Program-made: the position numbers and the translations under genes
DNA from: an uncultured Clostridia bacterium
Lineage (GTDB): Bacteria; Bacillota; Clostridia; TANB77; CAG-508
Direction: 5' to 3'
Assembly (NCBI GenBank): GCA_948485625.1
Contig: CAOMRW010000037.1
Span: 1-7,979 of the forward strand
Length of the DNA: 7,979 nucleotides
Shown here: positions 1-7,979 of the stretch, one piece after another
Layout: each line of letters opens with the position of its first letter
How positions within the stretch are numbered: position 1 is the first letter of the stretch
Notes under the pieces: model-generated
What the model saw: the letters and a program-made list of their open reading frames with translations, nothing else
What the model was told of the DNA's origin: nothing
Databases searched by the model: none

Positions 1-3000
1 TGGCTTCTTTTTAGGAGGTTCTTCTTCAGACTCTTCTTCATCACTTTTGATATCATCTTTTTCAGAATCTTCATCATCTTTTTCAGAATCTTGTTTTGTT
101 ATAGGAGGCGGTTGGCCATTTGCTGGAGTTGAAATAATAGGTTTCTCTCCTGGACCTGTAAAAGTACGAACTGGGAATGGTTGATTTCCATCTGTTCTAG
201 GAATTAAAGGTGGTGGTGCTGCTCCCCCTTCTTTTTGTCTTTTCAACCATAAACTTCGTAAGCTTAAACCTTTTTCAGTTTTCTCAACTAAATTAATTAC
301 ACCTCCTTTATAACCTGAAAATTCAGTATTTACTGGTTTAAATCGAATACTTGAATTTGGTGGTTTATTATCATCATCATCATCATCATCATTATTTGGT
401 TTAGTTGTTGGAGGTGTTGTTGTTGTAGAAGGTGGTGTTGATAATAATGGATTAATGGTTTTTTGAGGTATCATTGGAGTACCATTTGATGTAGGTCCTG
501 TAAATCTCATTGGGACTCCAGTTGCTCCTCCAATAATTGTTGTGTTAGTACTTTTATTTTTATCATCTTCTCTTTTTTGAGCATCATTTATATCTTCATC
601 AACCATTTTAGAAGCTTCTTGAACAGGTATATCTTTATATCTATCCATAGTATATTCGTTTAAACCAAGTCTTGATCTAATTCGATTTAATTGATTTAAT
701 TTTCCTCTAACTATTCGATTCCTTTCATTTGTTTCTTGTTCTTTCTTTTTTTCTTCTTCTTGAATTTTAAAAACTTTTTCTAAAGTACTAGCCAAAATGA
801 ATTCTGATTGATTTATATCTGATGTTTTCTCATATTCAGCATAATTAACATCTTTAGCGTCTTTTTTGTATTTTGTCCTTAATTCTTCACTTATTTTATT
901 AATTAATACAACCAATTTATTCAATCTCAGAAATTTTTCTGCATCAAGGAAATCCGGATGTTTTTCAAGAAAATCATCTATATTTTTAAAAGATTTTGTA
1001 TCTTCTGTTGTTTTCAAATAATCATCATACAAAGGTTGTAAATAATTCTTCTTCAATAGTTTTGTAGCATCTTCTAAACCTTTTACAAAATTATCTACTT
1101 GATCTTTTGAAACATTATCTTCTCTCAACTTAGCGCCCTTGAGAACACCTAAATAATTAATTTTTTCAGAATTATTTTTTTCAGCAACTTCATTATAATC
1201 TTGTATTACTGGTAACATTCTTACCTTTTTATATGCATTTATCCAATCGGGTTTTATTTTATTATTACATAATTCTTTAATATTTGTTTTATCATATTTG
1301 GTATTAAATTTATTATTGAATTTATCAATGTTTTGTAATATAGCGATAATTATTTCAATATCATCAACAGTTGAACTTAATTTTAGAATATCTTCTTGTG
1401 CGATACGTTGCGATTCATCTTCTTTGTCTTTATTATATTTTGTTAATTTATCAGTTAATTCATGATTCGTTAATCCTTCAACGAAAGATAATTCTTTTCT
1501 CATATAATTCATTAAATCTTCAACTTCTGGTTCACTACCAGTATAACCATTTTGATTTAAATAAGCTTCATATGTAGGGAATGTAGGATGAGCACCAGAT
1601 TTTGGATATGTTTTATGAAACTTTCTAAATATAATCCTTCTTTCACATTCTCTAAAAGTATATTCTAAATCGAATCCATAAACTTGTAAAACTAAATGAA
1701 GATCTTTATATGTTGTTCCAAAGATATTGTTATATTCTTCAACGAGTGGGCCTAAAGTGATATGAGCTAATATTTCATATGGCGTTCCATATTGTTTGAT
1801 TAAATCTTCTAATTCAACTTTGTTTTCTCTTTTAGAATTATATTTTGCTAATTCTTGTTCTAATGTTTGATCAAAATTATATTTATTAACTTCTGTTAAA
1901 TAATTAAGTAAATCGGTTTCTTTTAAACCTTTACGTTTAAATTGTTGTATTAATCTTTTTTCATCTAAAAGATGTTTTTGTATAAATGTTGGCGTATCTT
2001 CTTCTGTTATTAGTGTTTCGAATTTTTCATTGATGTCATTAATTAATGTATTAATTCGGATTCTTACAATCAATTCTTCTTTTGTTTTTGATGATGCCAT
2101 TAAAGCTTTTATCTCATTTTCTTGTAATGAACTTTCTTTTATTGCATCTAATACTTCGTCATCTGTTTCTAAATTTTCAACATTAATAGATGCTCTTATG
2201 ACTTTTTGTAAATATTTATTTCTTTGTGTTTTTAATTCAGTATCAGTTCGATTAGCATCATATTCAATTTGTTCTTTAGGGAATAGAGAATTATATCTGT
2301 ATAATAATAATTTACTATAAGCTTTTTCTGCATTTTCAGTTTCATTGAAAATCTTTTGCAAATCTGCTGTAGGATAATCTTTTACATAATAATTATATAA
2401 ATCATTTACATAATCCATTTTAACAAATTTGTCCCATTGATTGGTATATTCATTCGTCTCTTTCATCAATTTTTCATAAAAGTCTTTATAATCAGAATTT
2501 TCTTTTTCCCAAGTATTTTTATCATATTTCGTTTTACCACTATTTCTATTAATGTCGTATATTAAAATATTATTCGCCAAATAGTAGTAAGCTTTTTCAT
2601 AATTATTTTTACATTTTATTCTAACGGCTTCTGCATTTGTTTTTTCATTGTCATATCTTGCATTAAATTCTGAAACTAACTTATAAAATTCTGGAGATTT
2701 AAATTTATCTTTACTTATTTCTTCTATTCTAATATCTTCTTTCATGTCATCAAGTCCTTTTCTACCTTCTTCATATTCCTTTTCATAGTTTGGATTTAAT
2801 TTTTTAAGTTGAGCCATAGCTATTTGTCGTTCTAAATATTCAACTGCTTTTTTAGTATTTTTTTTATGTTTTCTAATTACATCAATTAATTTCAAATCAT
2901 TTTCTGGTTGAACATCATGATTATATTGTTGTATTAAATCTCGAAATTGTTTAATATTTGGTAGATAATAACCTTCATAAAGATCCGACATTTTTTGAAT

Positions 3001-6000
3001 TTCTTCATATTTGCTTTTCAATTGTTTGATTTCATCTTGATCAGTTGATATGTTTTGATATTGAAATTGTTCACCGAAATCTAAATTTTTTTCATATGAA
3101 TGTTCCAAATTTTCGATGGATAATTGATATTTTGCTTTTTCATAATTACCATCAAATGCTTTATATCTTTTCTCCCAAGTATCATATTTCTTAGATTTAT
3201 CCCATTTGAATCTTTCAAAATAAATCAATTTCATTTCTTGAGAATCGAAGTTTTCTTCAGCATATTTTAATTCTACAAGTTTATCATCTAAAAATTTTTC
3301 TTTTTTCTCAACATCCATATTTTCTAGAGATTCATCTTTTAAATTTAGTTTTTTGGAATAATCTTTATATTCCTTAATATCTATTTCACTTCGTTTTAAT
3401 AAAATCGCCTTTTCTAAATCTTTGTCAACATTATGTTCTTTTTCATCAATATTTTCACTTGTAATTTGTTTAATTAATCCTTGAATTGAATCTTCAACAT
3501 TTCTTTCTCCGCATTTATGTATTAAATTTATTAATTCCCGACTTCCTTTTAATTTTTGATATAATTCATCAAAATAATTGATTTTTTCTAATAACTTTTC
3601 ATTTGATTCTTTGATAGTATTTCCAAATTCATTATTGATTTGTTCTTTTGTGTCTTTAATTCCTGTTTTTTTCCTATATTCAGCAATAGCTAAGAAATTT
3701 AATAATTCGTCATAATTATGATTGCATTTTGAATGATATAAATCAAACAAATTTTCAGCTTTAACATTTTTATGAGCATATCTGTCATATAATATTTGGA
3801 TGTTATGATCGGAATTGAATTTATCTCCTTCTCTACTCATTTGAGCTTTTTTCTTTTCAAGTCTTTCATACATTTTTTGTTTCGCTCCTGAACCTTTAAT
3901 TTTATCGATATCTTCTGCTGAAAAAGCATATTCATCTTGAAATTCTTGTTCTAATATTTCGATTTTCATAGTATAATACGCATCTGCATAATCACTTTTA
4001 AATTCTTTTTTAATTTCATCTATTGATTTGGCTTGATGAGTTGCTTTATTATATTCTGCAAGAACAGCAATCATCGTTGGATTTTCAAAATCTTTATTCT
4101 GTTTGAATAATTTATCATAATCCTTCTTTAATTGAACTAAATCGTTAGGAATTTCAGGATTATATGTTTGTTCAGAACCTAATCCTTTGATTAATTTGGA
4201 ATAATATTCAAATTCTAATGCTCTTTTTGCTTCATTAGGATCATTATATTTTTCTCTTACATCATCCATTTTGTGATTAATATTCAAATCATTTGAAATT
4301 TTATTGATTAAAACTTTTAATTCAGCATCATTTTCAAAAGATTGATGTTTTTTAATCTCAATTTCTATTTTTCCAATTTCTTGATAAATTCCTTCTATAT
4401 CTGTTTCATCATCTTTATATACTTTATTATATTCTTTTTTGAATTCAGTCAAATATTTAACTCTTGCTGCTTCCCAAGCTAAATGAGCTTGAATTCTATC
4501 GGCATTGTAATTAAATCTTTTCATCAGTGCAGAAATTGCATTAAAATCGTATTGTTCTACATTTCTTCGACCAATATTAAATAATTTTCTATTCGGATCA
4601 GTATTTAATTTTTTATAACAATTACTATGTTTTTCGGATGCTTTCTGTAGCCACTCTTTCTTTTCTTCATCAGTTTTTAATGCCATATATTCTGGATCAA
4701 CAATTTTTCCTGAAACTTTATATTCTGATCTGTATGTTTGTTCCATAACCATGCGTTGCATTTCAACAAGAACTTGATTAGGCGTTAAACCATCTGCGAG
4801 ACGTTGTTCTGGGTTATATTTATCATTACTGAGAAGAATTGTCTTTTTATTCGCTTTATAATATGTCATAAGATCACTGCTTTCATTATTTATATGTTTA
4901 TCTTTGAATTCCCAAAATTCATCTATTTTATGAGTTATATCTTCAAATATTTGTTGATCTGTTGTTATGTTTGAATTTGGTTTATAACTTTGATTTGTAA
5001 TCGAATAATAGTACTCAGATAACTTCTCATTTATTTCTTTTTTGAATTCAGTTGTATTTTTAAAGAATATATTATCTGGTAATTTTTTCATTTTAGAATT
5101 TCTTTTCGATTTGTATTCGACATATTTTGAATATTCCTTACTATCAACATTAGTTTGAAGATTGATATATTTATCTTTTAATTTTTTTTCATATTCTTTT
5201 GGATTTGTGTTAAAATCAGATTGTTTGAATTTGATTTCAAATTTATTATCTGTCAAACGTTGATTAAAGGTATCTGCAATGGCAAACAAATATGAATAAC
5301 AAGTAAAATATGAAATGAATTTCTCATTATTTCCATCCATTAATCCATACATTTGGAAATAATAATGTCGAAAATCTTCATCTGTTGGTTTTTCATTAGC
5401 TTTTCCTTGTAATAACCGCGAATATGAAAAACAAGTATCTATATTTTTTCTGATGTCATGTGTATTTAATAAAAGATTCAAACTATCTAATCTTTGAGAA
5501 TATTTTGCGTATAAATCACCATAAAGGTTATGTGATTTAAGTTCAAAAGTATCACCTTCTTGTTTGTTAATCTCTTGAAGCAAATTAAAATCTGTAATAT
5601 TATATAACTCAAAATAGTCTTGAATCCATTTTTCATTACCTTCTTTTGCCCAATGCCATAATGAATTAAAAGCATCAGTATTGTTATTAACAAATTGTTT
5701 TAATTGTTTTAAAGTAAATGAATATGTAGAAAAGAAAGAATTCCAACGATTTATTAATTCAGTTACATTTTCTTCTGTATATTTCGTGTCTTTAGTTTCT
5801 TTAACTTGATTTTCAATACTTGTTTTCAATTGATCAATTTTTTGGCCTACATGATTTCTTGCAATGTCATATCGAGTGATTTTTCGTAATCCTTCTAATT
5901 CTTTAACTTTTTTAAATAAATCTGAATCGCCCATTATTAGTTGTAAAGTATTTTTATATTTTGCGTATTGTTCTAATATTTTATTACCTAAATTCATCAT

Positions 6001-7979
6001 ATATTCTATGAAATCATTATCGTTTATCTTATTTTTTAGCAAAGATGAGAATGTTGAATTATCTTGGTTAAATTGATTTGAATTAAATTTGATATATTCA
6101 GGGAAAATACTTTCAACTTGATAAAATTTGGCTAATGCGATTCCAGAAAAATTTTTCGCCATTGCATCAATGTTCCAAGGAACATTTCCACTCAAATATG
6201 CTTTTTCTAAATCACTTCGATATTGATCAATTTGTTGTTGATAATTTGCATTATTTTCATCAGATGTAAAAGTGTTAACTTGAAATGCTTCGATAGATGA
6301 GGCTGAATTAATTTTATCTTCAAATTCATTAATTGTTTTTGCATCCCAAGTTTTAATATTTTCTTTCTTTTGATAAGCTATTTTTGAACCAATATATGCT
6401 TTTACATCTTCTAGATTATTACAATGACCAGCAATTTCATTTTTTGTTACGATTCTCTTATATTTTTGGAAAACTTTTTGAACATCTTCATTTTGAAATA
6501 GTTCCTCTTTAAAATTTTCTAATTCGCTGATTTTATTTTGAATTATAGATCCACGAGTTTCTAATTTTGAACTAGATAATTGACTTGAAATTTCAGTATA
6601 ATATTTTGGATTGTAAGAACATAATTCAATTAATTTAAGATCGATTGAATTGACTAAATTTCTAACTGATTCAAAATCAAAATCACATCGGTCTAAATAT
6701 TCTTTTATGTTAAAATTTCTTTTTTGTTGAATGACAGAATTTATATAATTGGCGCGTACATTAGCTATTTCTCCGATAAGATGATATTCTTTTTCAATAA
6801 AAGCTTTAAATTCTTCATTTGTATCAAAATCTTTTTTCTTTTTATAGAATTGTTCTTTCATTTTTCCTTCATCTAATTGATAAGATTCTTGAATTATTTC
6901 ATGAGATAGATTTTTTTTGTATTTCTTAAATAATTTTTCTGTCGCCGCTTTTTCTTTTTCTAAGAGTTCTTTTGCAACATTTAGTTGATCTTGTAAATGA
7001 TTATAACCTGCTTGAATTATTGTGTTAAAATATGAATCGATTTCAGACTCTTTTGGACTCTTTCCATTTTTTTCAAACAATATATCTTTAATTATCCTTT
7101 TAACTGCTTCTGTATTAGTTTTCATATTCAGAGCAAAATCATCATTTATTGCTTTGAGAATGCCATCATATGTTAAATATTTAGATAAATAGTCTTTGAC
7201 GATTTCTTGTTTAGCTTCATCAGCTTCAACTGTTTCACCCATCAAATGTCTTTTATCAATTAAAATTTCAGTTAATGAAGATATTTGTTCAGGTGTTAAA
7301 ACATCAGGTACACCAACTCCATATTGGATTATATTTTTGAAAAATTCGTCAATTCTGTCATGAACATCACTAGATGAAAATGTTTCATGAAAAAAGTTTG
7401 CATGTTCGGCGATTTTTTTATCATCCCAACCTTTTTCTTTTAAGTTACCATTTTCTACCCAAAGTTTAATAGAATTTTCAATATTATGAAATTTTTTATA
7501 ATCTTGTGCTAAATTATTTTCATCCTGTGCCGCCTGTTGGGCTGCCGTTTGTGGAATAGTTTCGAAATTTCCATTTTGCTTTGCATTTTGATAAATTATG
7601 TTATAAAGAATCTCTAGGAAACCATTTAATGATCGATTAAGTAGATGAGAACTATTTAAATAATTCTCAAACCTGTTTCCACTTTGCGGATCAACATGAT
7701 AAAAATATCTTCTAACTTCTTCATATCTGGCTGAGGTTTTGGTATATTCTGGATATGAACCAAGAACGGATAATACTTTTTGAAAATTTGTATCATATTC
7801 TAGAAAAAAGTTCGCAGAAATATCCGTTAAATCTTTCATATCACCGTCAATATATCTATCTTCAAGGACTCGAATAATAATATCACCAATTTTTTTAATA
7901 TCTAAATTTAAACCAGAATATTTTTTATTAAAATCATTAAATCCTTTTCTTATTATTATACAAAACTTAATAGCATCTA
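1..7979 (-). CDS. Giant helical repeat protein of unknown function, partial at both ends
   Basis: I do not recognise this gene. The minus-strand frame aligned to plus triplets starting at base 1 runs for 2659 codons with no stop. The incomplete last triplet (bases 7978-7979, ta) cannot be a stop either, because the codon ends in TA. Chance cannot explain this in DNA so AT-rich; every other frame is broken into short pieces. Neither start nor stop is inside the window. The first in-frame Met is residue 47, but nothing marks it as a start. The protein is rich in Lys, Glu, Asn, Asp, Tyr and Phe, with only 12 Cys and 17 Trp, and no convincing membrane span or enzyme motif. Order seen: helical N-terminal part, long array of diverged helix-turn-helix repeats (about 420-2350), charged coiled coil (about 2393-2438), disordered Pro/Thr/Asp/Glu tail (2460-2659). 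All Trp codons are TGG, so the standard code applies. A scaffold or tether role is inferred from architecture only. Confidence 0.95.
52..93 (-). repeat. Two tandem 21-base units encoding EDSEKDD / QDSEKDD
   Basis: Bases 52-72 and 73-93 are identical at 20 of 21 positions (only the last base differs, c against g). They encode EDSEKDD and QDSEKDD in the acidic part of the tail. The near identity marks a recent in-frame duplication, unlike the strongly diverged repeats of the main body. Confidence 0.9.
121..180 (-). repeat. FTGP module, copy B (residues 2600-2619)
   Basis: The peptide reads PFPVRTFTGPGEKPIISTPA and matches copy A (residues 2486-2505) around F-P-V-R-T-F-T-G-P and P-I-I. At DNA level the shared piece is ggacctgtaaa here against ggtcctgtaaa in copy A. 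The two Phe lie 114 residues apart. Confidence 0.55.
196..216 (-). other. Proline-rich peptide PPPLIPR (residues 2588-2594)
   Basis: Within GGAAPPPLIPR the residues P2589 and P2593-R2594 fit P-x-x-x-P-R, a pattern known for some eukaryotic SH3 domains of the CIN85/CD2AP type. Short patterns of this kind occur by chance in proline-rich tails, so this is only a candidate binding site. Confidence 0.3.
370..390 (-). repeat. (ATC)7 microsatellite encoding seven Asp
   Basis: Seven perfect ATC units on the plus strand (GAT on the coding strand) encode Asp 2530-2536 within N-N-D(7)-N-K-P. The flanking att triplets (Asn) are one substitution from the unit. Trinucleotide units keep the frame, so length can vary without breaking the gene. 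Confidence 0.95.
463..522 (-). repeat. FTGP module, copy A (residues 2486-2505)
   Basis: The peptide reads TGVPMRFTGPTSNGTPMIPQ. It shares the core [VF]-P-[MV]-R-(T)-F-T-G-P, then a short polar run, then P-[MI]-I, with copy B at residues 2600-2619. A Gly-Gly-Ala precedes both copies (residues 2483 and 2584). The sharing suggests an old duplication inside the tail. Confidence 0.55.
664..801 (-). other. Charged coiled-coil helix (residues 2393-2438)
   Basis: Starting at EFILASTLEKVF and running through a Lys/Glu/Gln-only stretch (EEEKKKEQE near residue 2407) to KLNQLNRIRSRLGL, the segment has no proline and has hydrophobic residues at roughly heptad spacing on both sides of the charged core. 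It separates the repeat array from the disordered tail. Dimerisation through it is plausible but inferred. Confidence 0.55.
928..960 (-). repeat. HPxF...E-[YF]-L motif, copy 2 (residues 2340-2350)
   Basis: HPDFLDAEKFL follows the helix NIDDFLEK and matches HPTFPTYEAYL at residues 2130-2140 in spacing and key residues (His, Pro, Phe, Glu, final Leu). It is the last recognisable copy of the repeat signature before the charged coiled coil. Confidence 0.55.
1558..1590 (-). repeat. HPxF...E-[YF]-L motif, copy 1 (residues 2130-2140)
   Basis: The peptide HPTFPTYEAYL shares spacing and six or seven positions with HPDFLDAEKFL at residues 2340-2350 (plus 928-960). Both fit H-P-[TD]-F-x-x-x-E-x-[YF]-L and both end at the same place in the helix-turn-helix signature. 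This suggests that the two units, 210 residues apart, are closely related members of the array. Confidence 0.55.
2308..3180 (-). repeat. Best-preserved run of four repeats (residues 1600-1890)
   Basis: Four successive copies keep the same final helix with few changes: NYEKAKYQL (1611), NTKKAVEYL (1707), NYEKAYYYL (1792) and NAEKAYSKL (1882), separated by 96, 85 and 90 residues. Each is preceded by an 8-12 residue helix (TWEKRYKAF, LKLIDVIRKH, NAEAVRIK, ADLQKIF) and, further upstream, by another helix (MKLIYFERF, IKQFRDLIQQY, PEFYKLVSEFN, VNDLYNYYV). The stretch between copies is charged, Lys/Glu/Asp-rich and partly coiled-coil-like. This sets the repeat unit at about 90 residues and offers the best seed for finding the weaker copies. 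Confidence 0.7.
6718..7977 (-). other. N-terminal visible segment (residues 1-420), helical, unrecognised
   Basis: This part of the giant protein shows alternating hydrophobic and charged residues typical of soluble helices, for example IKKIGDIIIRVLEDRY near residue 28 and FLEILYNIIYQ near residue 120. Two stretches resemble the repeat signature found further on: RYEEVRRYF at residues 84-92 and NTEAVKRII at residues 288-296. The first follows a short helix FQKVLSVLG, as in the better copies. A Lys/Glu-rich helix lies at about residues 335-360. The segment has one Cys (residue 6). No catalytic or nucleotide-binding motif was recognised. It may be the start of the same repeat array in more eroded form, or a separate domain; sequence alone does not decide. 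Confidence 0.5.
7525..7551 (-). other. GC-rich Ala/Gln linker
   Basis: These nine codons encode QTAAQQAAQ (about residues 143-151), followed by DENNLAQD. Eighteen of 27 bases are G or C, against roughly a quarter in the surrounding gene. Two of only four in-frame CAG glutamine codons that I find in the whole window are here. The unit A-A-Q-Q/A-A-Q-D looks like a small internal duplication. The likely role is a flexible link between helical domains. Confidence 0.6.

Larger units (their letters stand above)
1..600 (-). other. Low-complexity, probably disordered C-terminal tail (residues 2460-2659)
   Basis: Composition changes sharply here from Lys/Tyr/Phe-rich helix to Pro, Thr, Gly, Asp and Ser. 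Elements in order: polar linker (to about 2479), GGATG and the first FTGP module (2483-2505), Thr/Pro stretch (2513-2527), seven Asp (2530-2536), a short ordered-looking island (about 2545-2580), a Gly/Pro stretch with APPPLIPR (2587-2594), the second FTGP module (2600-2619), and an acidic Ser/Glu/Asp cluster (2629-2653) followed by PPKKKP. Local G+C is clearly higher (26 of 60 in bases 121-180) because of Pro and Gly codons. The reading frame stays open, so this is a genuine part of the protein; how far it extends to the left is unknown. Confidence 0.8.
928..6708 (-). repeat. Array of diverged helix-turn-helix repeats, H2-H3 signature (residues 424-2350)
   Basis: A recurring signature is visible by eye: a short amphipathic helix, a polar turn often containing Cys or Gly, then [N/D/G/T]-x-x-x-[A/V/I/L]-x-x-x-[L/F/I]. 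The third position is often Glu, and position +4 or +8 is occasionally aromatic or polar. Copies, by first residue of the final helix: 434 (DFESVRNLV), 521 (NLEDVKAYI), 780 (GNEKWIQDY), 883 (NNEKFISYF), 1158 (NADRIQAHL), 1246 (DPNEAKRAL), 1421 (NYDELLNFL), 1493 (NVEDSIQGL), 1611 (NYEKAKYQL), 1707 (NTKKAVEYL), 1792 (NYEKAYYYL), 1882 (NAEKAYSKL), 2019 (KETDLLNYL), 2065 (TPYEILAHI), 2103 (DLEYTFREC), 2132 (TFPTYEAYL), 2241 (IKPDWINAY), 2342 (DFLDAEKFL). Spacing is mostly 70-120 residues, with gaps where copies may be eroded, and shorter (29-68) around residues 1951-2132. An extra helix ending in Phe/Tyr-Asn often precedes each copy. The last two helices resemble those of UBA-type three-helix bundles, but the Met-Gly-Phe loop is absent, so membership in that family is not claimed. 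Confidence 0.65.

Noticed and set aside
1371..1577. Plus-strand open frame of 68 codons
   Set aside because: It lies wholly opposite the long minus-strand gene, and its Leu/Tyr/Ile-rich composition is what antisense reading of Lys/Glu/Asn codons gives.
2030..2320. Plus-strand open frame of 96 codons
   Set aside because: It is antisense to the long gene, with a Ser/Phe/Leu-rich composition typical of a shadow; no domain is recognisable.
5266..5316. Possible membrane helix at residues 888-904 (ISYFTCYSYLFAIADTF)
   Set aside because: It is too short and contains polar residues, ends with Asp-Thr, and overlaps a repeat helix that fits an amphipathic soluble segment better.
5487..5693. Minus-strand open frame of 68 codons in another frame
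   Set aside because: It overlaps the long gene out of frame and looks like a membrane protein only because of the AT-rich shift.
5864..6076. Plus-strand open frame of 70 codons
   Set aside because: It is antisense to the long gene, with no independent evidence of coding.
1..7979. Mycoplasma-type code or ciliate-type reassigned stops
   Set aside because: No TGA, TAG or TAA occurs in frame and all 17 Trp are TGG, so no reassignment is needed.
1..7979. Promoters, terminators, tRNA, CRISPR or mobile elements
   Set aside because: AT-rich runs and T-stretches are abundant, but all are explained by Lys, Asn and Glu codons of the gene; no spaced direct repeats, cloverleaf or transposase signature was seen.

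Overview
The whole window lies inside one very long protein-coding gene on the minus strand. Reading plus-strand triplets from base 1, no minus-strand stop (tta, cta or tca in frame) occurs across 2659 complete codons, so the frame is open at both edges. Both the start codon and the stop codon are outside the window, and the full protein is longer than 2659 residues. Residues below are numbered from the right edge: residue r occupies plus bases 7978-3r to 7980-3r.

Organism: the DNA is strongly AT-rich (about a quarter G+C in the lines I counted, higher in the C-terminal tail). The standard code fits: all 17 tryptophans are TGG and there is no in-frame TGA, TAG or TAA. Arginine is mostly AGA with frequent CGA, and glutamine is almost always CAA. 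An intron-free, AT-rich gene for a giant, helical, Lys/Glu/Asn/Tyr-rich protein with a proline/threonine/aspartate tail fits a nucleocytoplasmic large DNA virus or an intron-poor protist best. This is a guess from style; no neighbouring gene is available and a bacterial origin is not excluded.

Layout, N- to C-terminal (right to left): residues 1-420 are a helical segment I do not recognise, with a GC-rich Ala/Gln linker near residue 147. Residues about 420-2350 are almost continuously helical. They carry a recurring, strongly diverged helix-turn-helix signature, typically ending in a pattern such as N-x-E-x-A-x-x-x-L, spaced mostly 70-120 residues apart and best preserved at residues 1600-1890. 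Six of the 12 cysteines fall at nearly the same place in this signature, which supports true repeat ancestry. Residues about 2393-2438 look like a charged coiled coil. Residues 2460-2659 are a low-complexity tail with Thr/Pro stretches, seven consecutive Asp, a repeated F-T-G-P module, one short ordered-looking island, and an acidic Ser/Glu/Asp cluster followed by PPKKKP.

No RNA gene, mobile element, CRISPR array, promoter or terminator is visible, and there is no intergenic stretch. No enzyme signature was recognised. The overall picture is a giant soluble scaffold or tether-like protein of unknown function.
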